Counted from the stretch's first letter, positions 33,608 through 43,932 are shown. The stretch is 64,000 bases of DNA from Metellina segmentata (GCA_947359465.1 OX375872.1:9928137-9992136); one strand, 5' to 3'. Numbers and translations: made by a program. The notes: a model not told the origin generated them from the letters alone.

Positions 33608-34260
33608 TCATTACCATTACGCGTTATTTGAATCCATTTCAAATAAAAATTTCGTTCACTTCACTAAGGTACTTAATTCATAGTGAGGCCTTTTAGGCCT
33701 ATTTGTTATGGATTTAAAGCCACGATTGTCGTATTTAAAGCTAAGAAGCGTTTGACAGGAGCTTGTCTCGACGAGGTATCTCGTCAAACTGACCCGATTC
33801 CGGACATCTCGCCGTTAGAAGAAAACTCACCAGACAGTATCTTGATAACGAAACCACATGGAAAGTTAAGTAGCACTAAAATGTAAGGTCGGATGTTTAC
33901 AAAATGGATGGTATGTTTGAAAATAACTGAGTTTTCTTTAGAGTTCTATTATTAATCGCTCAGAAAAATACAATCTTCCTTGTCTTAATACATGCTGCTG
34001 TACTATAGGATTACCGTATGAAAACTGACCAGGAAGATATACCGATCTGAAAATTATATATTCATACGCTTTTTATGTTTCATTTATATTTTTGAAGAAC
34101 ATGTATTACATTTCACGTTACATTTCATTTTACATCAGCTTCAATTCAATTTTTGAAGACTAAATATCACGTCATAAGACTGCACTTCGTCAATTATTTA
34201 GAGTAAGGTTTTTACTTTTTACATATTTATGTAAGTTTTTAATGATTTTTTTCACATGAA
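33608..34260. other. Unassigned DNA with a short palindrome-repeat fragment
   Basis: Near 33758-33805 the words TCTCGACGAGGTATCTCGTC and CGACATCTC-like matches suggest a decayed copy of the palindrome-bearing repeat. Nothing else was seen. Confidence 0.35.
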
Positions 34261-34261
34261 A

Positions 34262-34262
<1 letters not shown>

Positions 34263-34289
<27 letters not shown>
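34263..34289. repeat. (GT)n microsatellite
   Basis: About 13 pure GT units. Confidence 0.95.
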
Positions 34290-34292
<3 letters not shown>

Positions 34293-34344
34293 GCCTAAGT
34301 ATATCCTTCATCAATTAGTGACAAACCGAATCGTATAAAAGTAG

Positions 34345-34510
34345 TGGCTAAGTGGCTTTTCCCACTGCTCTTGCAACCTTCGATTCCTGTCCATGGACGA
34401 ATTGATCTCTTCTGTGACAGTAAAACTTTCATTGTGTTTGCGTCTATTATTTGATGTTCTCTGGCACAGCATACTCACCAGCCCCAAAGAACCCCGTGAA
34501 CCCTGATTTC
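34345..34510 (+). repeat. SINE-B copy
   Basis: CTCTTGCAACCTTCGATTC, TTCTGTGACAGTAAAACTTT, CATTGTGTTTGCGTCTATTA and CTGGCACAGCATACTCACCA align with the copy at 17000-17200. Confidence 0.6.
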
Positions 34511-35900
34511 AAATGATTTTGTTTTTATTTACCTAACTGAATAGCATCCAAAAGATTTTTTAAATCCTATATGAATCAACATAAAATCAAAATAATTAAT
34601 TACACGAAGAAACCATTTTTTTAAAGATCAAAGCATTGGTTGAGATGTAAATTTTTATATTTCTTTTAAATGTTTCTACTTTATTGTATGTATTTTATTT
34701 TTTAAGGTCTAATTTACGCACTAATATGCTGAGTGGGCATTTTAATACTTATAACTGTCACTGTAATTGTAATAGCATTTACTAATTCTGGCTTTCCATA
34801 TAGAAGCTGTAGTTATGAGTATATATTTTCCTCTTGTAGAGAACACAGATTATTTCAATTTAGGAAAGATCAAAAGAGGTTTATAAGGTGGCGGATATGT
34901 AGACTTAATTCCATCGGCTATAAAGTAGATGAAAGAAAATCAAACGTAAGGTGTGAATTTCTGGAATTTCACAAGTTCTATTGACATGTAATTGTAAAGG
35001 AGAGTAAATTTGTGAAAACTTATAGGCGAATCAATTTAGTCCCCAAAGCGTAGTTTTTGATTTAAACCATCCAGGTGGTTATTAGCAAAATCTTTCAGAT
35101 CGGGATTACAAGAAAACTAACCAGATCTGGATCTCGTTATAATGAAATCATTTGGGTGTCGTTATTAGCAAACTTGGTCAGATAGAGATGGACGACATAT
35201 AGCATTGAAACCACTTGACAGTTTAATGTTATGCAATAAAGAGTATGTTAATGCAACTTTTTATAAGTACCTAGGAATATCATCAATATGGGATTTGTAA
35301 TGTATTAACCAACAGACTCAAATATCTGCATAAAAAGAACCTCAAATTGATTTATATGGACCTTTATATATTACGTACAAACCTAGTGCAAATACATTAA
35401 AATCATTAGTTATAAAATAGATTCTGCTATAGAAAGCTTTGAAAAAGTGTGAACGAAAATAGGTACGTTTGAATTACAAAAGATTTTTGTTAGTTCATCC
35501 ATGACATAACCAATGTGCCCCTCTTTTAATTTCGAGTCTTTTCACTACTTAACGATCATTAACTTTGACAGCGGGTTGATGTGAATACGAAGGTTAAAAA
35601 GTGAATGTTTCTTGTTACAAATCAAGACTGGACTAAAAATTTTAATTTTCAGTCAATTTCGTAAATTCTTTTGACTTTGATTTCACGTAAAGCACGTTTC
35701 AATTTATTATTTAAGGATAAGAATTTTTGCTATTCTTATTAATTGGCAACGCATCTATTGCGAAGCAATGGTCACATTGGTTTGATCGAGATGTTGGAAT
35801 GAACGCTCGGAATATCAGGTAGCATTTTACATAGCCTTTTGTCCAGGGCGTCTTTCAAATTCACTAACTAATGAATGTGAAAACCGCATGTTGTACTAGC
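34511..35900. other. Unassigned AT-rich DNA
   Basis: At about 35060-35200 weak similarity to the palindrome-bearing repeat (GGTGGTTATTAGCAAAATC, TTATTAGCAAACTTGGTCAG). No gene was recognised. Confidence 0.35.
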
Positions 35901-35904
35901 AAAA

Positions 35905-36265
35905 ACGTTTCCTTGTTTAGGACTTTATGGCTTAAGTGCATATTTGGTCAAGCAGCGCCAAACGCAACACAGATTACCTCAAGTAATGGACATACACAAA
36001 GAAAAAAAGTTTTACTCCAAATGAAAGAAATACAGAGAATAAAATTTTCAATGGGAATTGCGTGGTATGATTACTGTGAGGTCTATTCCAACCCCAGTGT
36101 ATTTCATCATCGGATTCAATTTCAAAGTTTGGAATGCAAGCTATAAAAATGCCCCGATTCATCTGAATCCCTTTCCCTTACAAGGAAAATTTGACTGGCA
36201 CAGACGAGAGAAATACACCTAATCCTAGGGTAAGCTACAAGAATCGCACTACGTCCACCTCGCAG
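35905..36265 (-). repeat. Two inverted SINE-B pieces
   Basis: 35917-36100 carries the tail side (GTGCATATTTGGTCAAGCAG, CGCCAAACGCAACACAG, AAAAGTTTTACTCCAAATGA). 36160-36265 carries the body and head side (TTTGACTGGCACAGACGAGA, GAAATACACCTAATCCTAGG, CTCGCAGGTTGCT). Confidence 0.6.
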
Positions 36266-36664
36266 GTTGCTATAGGAGTGGGCAAACTCAGTAAGCCTTC
36301 CATTTAATGAGGGGCCTACATAAACCGAATTAGCATCTAACCTGTCTTACCCGGAATGCGGGACCCAATAACAGAGGGGCCCTCGCAGAATGGGAGTGAG
36401 GGTTTGGCCGTTGCCATCCGAACAGGATCCAATAGCAAGAGGAGTCCAGGAAAAAGTTTTTGCATTGCAATTATAAGTTATGAATTGTTTAAATCATTGT
36501 ATTTATAACACAACTCTACAAAAAGTGGGGAAAGGACAAGAGAAATATTTACACATTCCTGAAATTTAAATATAACTATATTACTTTTTAAGACGGGCCC
36601 CAGTTCAAGGGCCCATCACGCAACTTGTACTGGGGAACTGAATAGATGCTTAACTACAGATTGC
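36266..36664. other. Unassigned DNA
   Basis: A GC-richer stretch at 36290-36440 is followed by AT-rich sequence. No gene or repeat was assigned. Confidence 0.4.
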
Positions 36665-36842
36665 ATGTTTCTGATTACAACAAACCAGTTTGAATCCAAT
36701 TTATTACCTCCCGGGGAGTATGTCTCGGTCTTCCGTGTTTGTCAAACCCTCCATGTGTTTATATGTCTTTTACTCGGTGTTGTTTCCTTGTGCTTGGCCA
36801 AATATGCCCCTGGCGCCGTAAAACACAACCAAACCAACCCCA
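36665..36842 (+). repeat. SINE-B copy with tail
   Basis: Body to tail: GTGTTTATATGTCTTTTACT, CCTTGTGCTTGGCCAAATAT, GCCGTAAAACACAACCAAAC. It shows the family's 3' end (GGCCAAATATGGCCC-type followed by CATAAAAC). Confidence 0.55.
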
Positions 36843-36969
36843 AATAGTTTTCTACCAAGATTGGACATTTTCTTTGATTTCCTTGCAGCTTCCAAACATT
36901 CTTTCGCTGACTTTTAAAAAGCTCACATTTCATTTCTTGAATATTATTTGAGCGTATGCTTTATTCTTT

Positions 36970-37145
36970 TGCCAATGGGTAGGATAAAAGAAAGGATATT
37001 CTTCTTCACAGGGAAGTCAACTTCCATTATACCTCAAGAGAGAAGAAATTTGTAAGGAACTTTGCTCCTGTGGTGAAATCGGCGCACATCTGTACTGCAT
37101 CAGTGTCTGCGCTCTGGTGATATCTGAAAAAACCGACCGCCTCAA
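36970..37145 (+). pseudogene. R1/Jockey-like non-LTR C-terminal fragment
   Basis: A plus-strand FFFTGK block, then ELCSCGEIGAHLYCISVC in a shifted frame, matching the FFTGHGPFASYL and CSCGEIGTPLHYITVC blocks of the copy at 26.2 kb. Frameshifted, short and without visible target duplication. Confidence 0.65.
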
Positions 37146-37335
37146 CCCTCCAAGTGGTTTCGACGAGATATCTCGTCCATCAAGATCTCATCAATTTTGA
37201 TAATGACGAGGTATATCCTCATCAAAATAGTGCCGTTGTTGCTATATTGCTTTTTTATGTCAGTTTTCTTCTAATGACGAGGTATATCGCCCATCAAGAT
37301 TTGGTCAGTTTTGCTAGTGACGAGATACTGGCCAT
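37138..37335 (+). repeat. Palindrome-bearing dispersed repeat, copy 2
   Basis: CCTCCAAGTGGTTTCGACG runs into CGAGATATCTCGTCCATCAA, then GATCTCATCAATTTTGATAA, ATGACGAGGTATATCGCCCA and TTGGTCAGTTTTGCTAGTGA. It directly follows the LINE fragment. Confidence 0.75.
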
Positions 37336-38575
37336 GGGTTAGATTGTATTGAATTGTTAACCCCTAACAATGTTATACTGATCCCCAGGGGTCGATCTAA
37401 CATTGTTAGGGGTCGATAGAAAAATATCAAACATTGCCCGGGTAATATTGAATTTAGGGTTCACTTGGATTATACCTCCATCCTGAATGGCAACACAATG
37501 AAGAATGAATATAGAATTCTGTGGCGATTGAAGGCTGAAACTTACTCATTTAGAACCCAACTTTGCCTAATCAAGAGTCATCTTTCACATGGACAACGTT
37601 AGTTAAACTGTATTCTAAGTTTATAAAAGTATTATTTTCACAAACATAAAGATTGTATTGTTGTTATTTTGTTATCTATAAAATAAAAATTAAAAAATAT
37701 ATATATTTGTCTCTCCTATCTAATATGTAATGTTTAAGAAGGACGTCAAAAACAAAAACTTATCCCTTTGACGTTAAGCCTAAGACTGTAACTATAAAAT
37801 CTAAAGCTCATATAAGCATCTACTTTTCTTGTCATATTATAATTACGTTGTACAAAAATAGAGGGGTTGATTAAATGTCAAGAAATTCTTGAAGGGGCCG
37901 ACGGTCAAAGAAATTTGGCGATCCCTGAGCTACAAGCAAAATATGAGAAATCAGGAATTGAGACATAGGTATAAGAAATTAATTCACATGCACAAAATTT
38001 CAAATTTGAGATATTGAATTGGAAAAAATCTGAAAAGGTAAACTGATGAATCGTTTGGAATTTAGGAGAAAAATAAATTTGAGCGATGAGATTTAAGAAT
38101 CCAACAGCACATAAAAAATGCTGAAAGAGTTCGAATAGAGATTTGATCCTTCCAAAAATCGGGCAAATTAAAATTTATACTTTTAAAAGATTGAAGACAT
38201 TGATGATTAAAGATAGGATTATAAAATATGATCAATAGAAACGTGTATCTCGGGAATATAGCTATTAATAAAAGGGGAGTCGACACACACACGAGGATCA
38301 TATTATTTAAATAAGGAATTCATAAATATTCATCGAGATTTGATAACTCGAAATGATGTATTGCAAATGTATAATAAATAAGGTTGTATGATTTAATATC
38401 TATACTATGCAATTTAACACGAAAAGCACAATATTCTGGATTCACATAAGTTCTGTTTACACCTGCCGAACGTATATATACGTGTACACTTCTGAGATAT
38501 ATACGTTGGGCAATATATAGCCGTCCCTTCATGACTTGTATTCAGTTTTGACTATCTTGACCGATAGAAGGACCA
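37336..38575. other. Unassigned AT-rich DNA
   Basis: A short inverted repeat around TAACATTG/CAATGTTA occurs at 37355-37410. No gene was recognised. Confidence 0.4.
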
Positions 38576-38577
38576 TT

Positions 38578-38790
38578 TCGATGAGTGGCTCTTATGGTCG
38601 AAGGGCCATATTTGGCCAAGCTGTGTCGGAAACAAGACAGTCAGGTAGTGAAAATGCCCACACAAGGAAAGTTTTACTGACACAAATGAGAGAGTCTAGG
38701 GTTAGTTCCAAGAATCGAACCTGCACCGTCTACAACTCACAGGCTGCTATCGTAAGTTGCTACTTAACCATTCTGTGTTTCATGAAAGTT
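38578..38790 (-). repeat. SINE-B copy, near full length
   Basis: GGCCATATTTGGCCAAGCTG, AAAGTTTTACTGACACAAAT, GAGAGTCTAGGGTTAGTTCC, and an inverted B box (GAATCGAACCTGC). Confidence 0.65.
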
Positions 38791-38935
38791 CATTACTCGG
38801 AAATCTCGTGACGCTCGGATAGTTTAATCGTAAGAGTATCTCACGACACTGGGAACGCGTTTGGCTCATCTATTTTTGCCACGCAAGGGCTAAACAGATC
38901 ACTAGGCGCAGGAGTATTTCCTAGGGTTCGTCAAC

Positions 38936-39127
38936 CCTCTCCGAGTGATTTCGACGAGATATCTCGTACGTCAAGATTTGACCAATTCTGCTTATAAGGA
39001 AGTATCTAGTCATCGAGCTATTGCCGATTTTTTGATGAAGGAATCAAGATTTGGTCAGTTTTCTTGATATGACATCTCGTCCATCGAGATGGGTCAGTTT
39101 TGCTAATGACGAGATGTCTTGTCGAGA
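38936..39127 (+). repeat. Palindrome-bearing dispersed repeat, copy 3
   Basis: CCTCTCCGAGTGATTTCGAC, GAGATATCTCGTACGTCAAG, ATTTGACCAATTCTGCTTAT, GATTTGGTCAGTTTTC, and CAGTTTTGCTAATGACGAGA near the end. It lies about 100 bp beyond the splice donor of the host exon, so it is intronic. Confidence 0.75.
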
Positions 39128-39232
39128 CAACCACCACTTTTCACGTGTTTGTGCTGTGCTCCATGTGTTATTGGATGCTTCAGGATTAGTATGTGCAACA
39201 GTTATGAGTAAATGAATAAACAAAAATCTTAC

Positions 39233-39731
39233 CTTGTGTACTACCGGTTTGCAGAGAAATCGCAGCCGCCCATTGACTCGCAGGTGGGCCCATGGGCCTC
39301 TGCCCGGGCACGTGGGACCTGGCTGCTGACCACACAGCGGACATGGGTCGAGGCAGCCTCGAGTGGTGCGACCCCAGGAACGCGGGGTGTGCCGCGTGTG
39401 CATCCAAGATCCTGTCCATCAGATAGAGTTCTGGGCCGGTGATGGTCATCGGCATCACAGCGTCGCAGCCCTCCGGAGACTTCAAGTTCGGTTCCGGAGG
39501 GGAGGGGAGGTGAGACGAGTCCGGGATGTAGAAATCGGCCGGAGTCCAGAGAGTCGGCCTGGGCGAGTGTGTCTTCGTGCCGGCCAGCAGGGAAGCGACG
39601 GAAAAGTTCGAAATAAGCTCTGGCGTCTCTCTCTTGGTGGACTTTAAGTGGGATGTCTTGAGGCTCAGCTTGGGGATCTCCTCGCTCGCTGGCGACGGCG
39701 TACGCGAGTTCTCGCCCGCCGCGGCTTCCAT
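39233..39731 (-). CDS. Exon 1 of a probable eh1-type homeobox transcription factor
   Basis: The coding part encodes 166 residues plus one base. The start is the first ATG after an in-frame TGA upstream (GGGATGG context). The exon ends at CAAG followed by GTAAGA, a strong donor at 39231-39232, leaving phase 1. Residues 43-49 are FSVASLL, an engrailed-homology-1 motif that recruits Groucho/TLE co-repressors. Around it the protein is rich in Ser, Pro and Thr, with WTPADFYIP at 62-70 and a small hydrophobic stretch near 100-120. An N-terminal eh1 in an exon that ends before the homeobox is the Msx/Drop arrangement. Other eh1 homeobox families, or a non-homeobox repressor, remain possible. No homeobox exon was recognised downstream on the minus strand, so the intron would exceed 39 kb. 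Base composition and CpG content are unlike all the transposon genes. Confidence 0.65.
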
Positions 39732-40215
39732 CCCCGGCACTTTCAGTTTTCCGTCGACTAGCCTCAAATGGGAACCACTCGCATGCTGTCAATCCAAGTC
39801 GAGGGAGTCGTCTGGATTAAATGCGAGTTTTCCTTCAATCTCGCATTATTTTCCACAAAATAACCCGGTGCTTCAATCGACGCAGTTACCAGACCTCGTG
39901 CCAATCCACTCAAGTGCGGCGAGCATCAACTGGAAGCGAGCGAAAGCGATCCTCACCCAGCACGCATGCGGCGAGCTAATGTCTGGCCCGCCGATCTGAA
40001 GAGACTTCCGAGAAAGAAACCCTGCCCCGCGCCCTATCAGTAGGTCGAGACTTTGCAAATGATCTCTAATTAATTGAGGAGGCGAGTCACCGCCCTGCCG
40101 AAGCCGACTCGGCACCGCCTCCGAGAGGCGTGGAGCCACCGCTCATTGGGCGAGGGCTTGCCATCGTCATTTCCGCCCCTCACCCGCCCTGCTTGAGCCG
40201 CGGGAGCTCTAAGTA
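39240..40215 (-). promoter_or_regulatory. CpG-rich island, 5' UTR and promoter of the eh1 exon
   Basis: This is the most GC- and CpG-rich kilobase of the window, in otherwise AT-rich DNA. Upstream of the ATG (toward higher coordinates) are homeodomain-type TAATTAATT at 40068-40076, an inverted CCAAT box (ATTGG, 40144-40149), and two GC boxes (CCGCCCC 40173-40179, CCCGCCC 40183-40189). No TATA box was obvious. The start of transcription is probably near 40.0-40.2 kb, which is an inference. Confidence 0.55.
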
Positions 40216-40890
40216 AAATGATTGAAGGATCCCAGGCATTTTCTAGAGCTGTTATTGGATGATTGAATTCAATAGCGGAGATAAGATGCTATCGGGTTTA
40301 TTTATCGTTGGGTTTTTCGGTGCCCCATTATCGTGATTTCGGAGGAAATATTTGCCTCATATTGATAGCCATAAATTCTTGGGGGAAAAGCGTGTGCGAA
40401 CAGCTTGTTTTGTACGCTAAAAGTTTTAGCTTGTATTTGCAGCAAACAGTGGTACGAGAGGACTCCCAATTGATAACTCGTCGATTCCATGATCGGAAAT
40501 CAAAGAGGAAAATATGAAAGGTTTTTGTACTGTAAAGGGGTTTACTTGGTGCAAAAAAAAATGTCTTTGTTTCGACAAAAATAATAATTGAAAAGGGAAA
40601 AAATTGTTGTAACATTAGTTGTATTGTGTATAGTCCATCCTGGTGGTGTTTGATATGAAACGTGTTCAGTATATTCCCTACTGAATACTGGTACATATGT
40701 ATCTGAGGATTACGGGTCTTGGTATTAGGGCTCAGAGTGCCCCACATAGGGGTTCCAACAAAGCGGGTCTATTAATGTGAAAAGTGTACAATGCTTTTCG
40801 AAGACAAAAAAGTTAAATCGCTTTTCTCCAAACACATACAGTCATGTCAATGAGTGAACAAGCGAAAGAAGAAAGCATTTGTGCAAGTTA
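40216..40890. other. Upstream flank of the host exon, unassigned
   Basis: The 139-codon minus-strand frame at 40328-40747 has no domain or composition that supports a gene. No repeat was recognised. Confidence 0.4.
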
Positions 40891-40891
40891 A

Positions 40892-41078
40892 CCCTCTGAG
40901 GAGCCCCCTTTAAACTTTCATGACTTCTAACCAATTTTGACCTTCCTTACTACTATGACCGTTCCAAAAAGGATTGTATTCGAAGAAAAGAACCAGGAAA
41001 ATATTTCTAAACTATTCATAATAAGGAAAGGACCAATAAAATATTTTTATTCCGAGGACCAATATACAATCGTTCCAA

Positions 41079-41168
<90 letters not shown>

Positions 41169-41325
41169 TCTGCAAAAAAAAGAACTAGTAAAATATATCT
41201 CAATGATTCATCTTAAGGAAAGAATCAGTAAAATATTTCTAAATGATTCATATTTAGGAAAGGACCAGTACAATATTTCTATAAAGGAAACAACTGATAG
41301 ATTACATTCATTATGGAATATGAAC
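40892..41325 (+). repeat. Minisatellite-core repeat, locus 6
   Basis: Head (CCCTCTGAGGAGCCCCCTTT, CATGACTTCTAACCAATTTT, GACCTT), then units such as TAAGGAAAGGACCAATAAAA and TTTCTAAATGATTCAT. The array is interrupted by the (GA)n-(CT)n hairpin at 41081-41166. Confidence 0.8.
41081..41166. repeat. (GA)18-T6-(CT)22 perfect inverted microsatellite
   Basis: A pure GA run of about 36 bases is joined by a short T tract to a pure CT run of about 44 bases. The two arms are exact reverse complements over at least 34 bases. Confidence 0.95.
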
Positions 41326-41566
41326 TTTGCAAGCACATGTGTATGCAATATGGCCTTGATTGCACGAATATGAACTTGAATCATATTGCGTGCATTTTTA
41401 ATATGATTTTTTTAAATGCAAAACAATTTTGATTTCATAGAATACATTCTTTATTCAATATGAACATTTTAATTACGTATCCATGCATTATGGCCTCGGT
41501 TGCACTGTACGTTAGATGAAAATGAATCGTATTGCGTACTATTTTGATATTATAAATTATATAATA

Positions 41567-41719
41567 CAGGGCTCGAAATACCCGGGTGCACAGGTGCACT
41601 GTGCACATGAAAATAAAATTGTGCACCTAATTTTTTCCCGCTAGGTGCACGTGTGCACCTAATTTAAAAACTTAGATGCACCTCTTGCACCTGTATTAAA
41701 AAATATATTTCGAGGCCTG
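41567..41719. mobile_element. 153-bp hAT-type MITE with perfect 8-bp target duplication
   Basis: Terminal repeats CAGGGCTCGAAATA (left) and CAGGCCTCGAAATA (right, read inward) differ at one base. The flanks carry the same 8 bp, ATATAATA, at 41559-41566 and 41720-41727. The interior is built from repeated GTGCACCT/AGGTGCAC motifs. The CAGG start and 8-bp duplication place it with hAT elements. It has no coding capacity. Confidence 0.88.
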
Positions 41720-41825
41720 ATATAATAGAATGTAACTATTTTTCGATATTATAGAATACATTGTTTGTGGAATATGAAGTTTTTAATAATAACAGATTAA
41801 CTAATCGGTATTTTCTTCGAAATTT

Positions 41826-42061
41826 TCGGTAGGTAGGTATTTAATTAATGTAGCACAGACGCAGGACATCGGGCTATTGGTGATGGATCAGTCTCGATCC
41901 AAAAGGGAAAGATCCGAGGACAACACCACGTAATTTTGAACCACGGTCAGATGAAGTGGTGTTGTCCTCGTATCTTTCCCTTCGGGGGTTGATCCCGGAC
42001 CGTCACCAATAGCCCATTTTGTTACGCCAGTGCAACGATAATTAAATCCTGCCTACCTAAA
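41826..42061. repeat. SINE-A inverted pair forming a long fold-back
   Basis: The minus-strand tail and core (GGTAGGTAGGTATTTAATTA to GAGGACAACACCAC, to about 41930) is followed after about 30 bases by a plus-strand core and tail (GTGGTGTTGTCCTCG, ACCGTCACCAATAGCCCATT, ending CCTGCCTACCT). The arms are about 100 bp with few mismatches, and both outer ends are the family's 3' CCTACC tail. Confidence 0.85.
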
Positions 42062-42260
42062 GTTTTGCGAAAAAACTTGGGTTAAGCAACATTTTAATCC
42101 AACATTTCGAAATTTGGAAGCTCGATGTGAATCTTTTAAAATCTCATAAGTACTCAGTGAAAATTTGAGAAATCAGAAGAATGTCAAAAATTTTTAATAC
42201 AGTAGACAAACGCGTTTTAGTAGACTTGCAACACTCGTGCACTTGTTGTATGTTGTTGTA

Positions 42261-43049
42261 CAGGGTGTCCTAAAAGTTCCCGTACTCCAACTTTAAAAAA
42301 ATGTATTGCTCGTGTTTTTTTTAAATTATTGAATTTTATTGTCTGCTTATAAATGTATCGACTTTTTAATTTTTATCGTTTGATTTTCTTCGCACTCAAG
42401 TAGTTCGATAGTAAAATTCCACGTCAGTTTGTTCTTTATTACAAGATGAATTTATCACGCATTCAGAGAATTGCACTGCTTGAGGCTTATTTTGAATGTA
42501 AATCATATGAAAGATGTAAAGAATTTTGGCGATATAAATATCCAAATGTCTACGCTATATCAACTTAGCCAACAATTTATTGCATTATTAGAAGTGAATG
42601 AATGAGACTTGGTTCCAACAAGACGTTGCAACCTGACATACAAGTTATGAAACCATGGGCATGCTTCAAAATTTTTTTGCCGATGGACTCATCTCAAGAA
42701 ACCTTTGGCCACTTCGTTCTCTTATCTGCACATCCCTGAATTTTTTCTGTGGGGATATTTAAAGAACAAAGTTTGTGAAGATAATCACCAAACAATTGAT
42801 GATATGAAAATTGCCATTACTCAAAGGAAACAAGAAGTCACTCCCAGCATCTTGAAACGCGTTTCTAAAAATGCCTCCAAGAAAAAGGCGGAAATTTTGA
42901 ACATTTATTATGAATGTAAGTTCACATTTTTTCCTACGTCAGGTTAAAAGTGCTTTTCACCATTGGCATAAAAATAATCTTTTTAAAGTTTGTTGTGTTT
43001 GTATGATAAATTCCCGAATCGTCTGTACGGGAACTTTTAAGACACCCTG
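42261..43049 (+). mobile_element. Mariner-type deletion derivative, 789 bp
   Basis: Terminal inverted repeats CAGGGTGTCCTAAAAGTTCC (left) and CAGGGTGTCTTAAAAGTTCC (right, read inward) differ at one base and continue to CGTAC. TA flanks both ends (42259-42260 and 43050-43051). The internal gene is deleted in the middle. Confidence 0.92.
42446..42947 (+). pseudogene. Mariner-type transposase (DUF4817-like N-terminus), catalytic core deleted
   Basis: It begins MNLSRIQRIALLEAYFE, followed by a K-Y-P-N-V motif (RYKYPNVYAIST), the N-terminal helix-turn-helix signature of DUF4817 arthropod transposases. It then jumps to the C-terminal segment (PEFFLWGYLKNKVCEDN through NASKKKAEILNIY), where the usual PLDFFLWGYLK motif marks the region just after the third catalytic residue. 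The first two catalytic aspartates are missing, and stops and a frameshift lie between the blocks. About 165 codons remain, against about 350 in full-length relatives. Confidence 0.85.
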
Positions 43050-43199
43050 TATAAGTAACTCCGTAAGAAATTATCATAGTTAAAAAATTCTTATTTCTTT
43101 ATCTAGAGTTTGACATCTTTCAATTAGAACACTAAATTAAAAAAAAAAATAGGTTTTCCTATCGATTTAAGTTTTTTTGACAGTTTACTTTCTACTTAA

Positions 43200-43928
43200 G
43201 GTATCTGTATACCCTTTAAAACGCCATTTTCACTCAAACTTTGCATTTTTCAAACTGTCCATATAATACTGCAACTCTGTAGCTCTTCAAATCCATTCAG
43301 ATTTCACTTCTAGGAAGATATGAAACTTCAAACGAAGTGACATCGATATTTGGCATGAGGGTTTGTATTGTTTTTAGTTTTTCTCGAAAAGCAATTTTTG
43401 CTAAGTGCTACTCCACAAACACAATATCTCAGGTTTGTATCAATTAAATACTTTTGAAATTTTTTATACGTTCTGAAGATTATGGAGCAGGTTTGAGCTG
43501 TTATTATTAGGTAATATGCAATAAAAAATTGAGCAGGATGTAAACCTGAATATTTTTTGCATTTTGCTCTTTTTCAATGTTTTATCAAGGTTGACGACGG
43601 TTAAGTCCATAATTAATTTAAATATAACAATGCTGTAATGGTTGTACTTCAATATCTGAATCAATGTTTTTAGAAGCTTTTAGTTAGTTAGAACACTTTA
43701 CAAACTGGGAAAATGTTAATTATTTTTTTTAATGGCAGTATCTTTTACGTAAAGGGGACTTCGGGGCTGTTTCTTTGCACTTTTTACTCCACTTTTCTAA
43801 AAAATAAATTTTAAACACAATATTTTCTGCCATAAAATGCTTTTTCTAGTAGAAATCATTTACAAATCTATAAAAAAAAAGCACCTAAATTACATTCAAG
43901 AAATTGCATCCGAAGATATATAGATACC
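43200..43928. mobile_element. Candidate TTAA-flanked element (piggyBac-like MITE)
   Basis: The termini read GGTATCTGTATACC (left) and GGTATCTATATATC (right, inward), 12 of 14 matching, and are flanked on both sides by TTAA (43196-43199 and 43929-43932). TTAA duplication is the hallmark of piggyBac-type insertion, but the terminal bases are not the usual piggyBac CCC/CAC start. No coding sequence was recognised inside. Confidence 0.4.
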
Positions 43929-43932
43929 TTAA

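Noticed and set aside
39363..39999. Plus-strand genes opposite the homeobox-type exon
   Set aside because: Open frames arise from the high GC content. They have no start context, splice sites or motifs, while the minus strand has all of these.
40328..40747. 139-codon minus-strand gene upstream of the CpG island
   Set aside because: No motif, AT-biased codons and no splice or promoter context.
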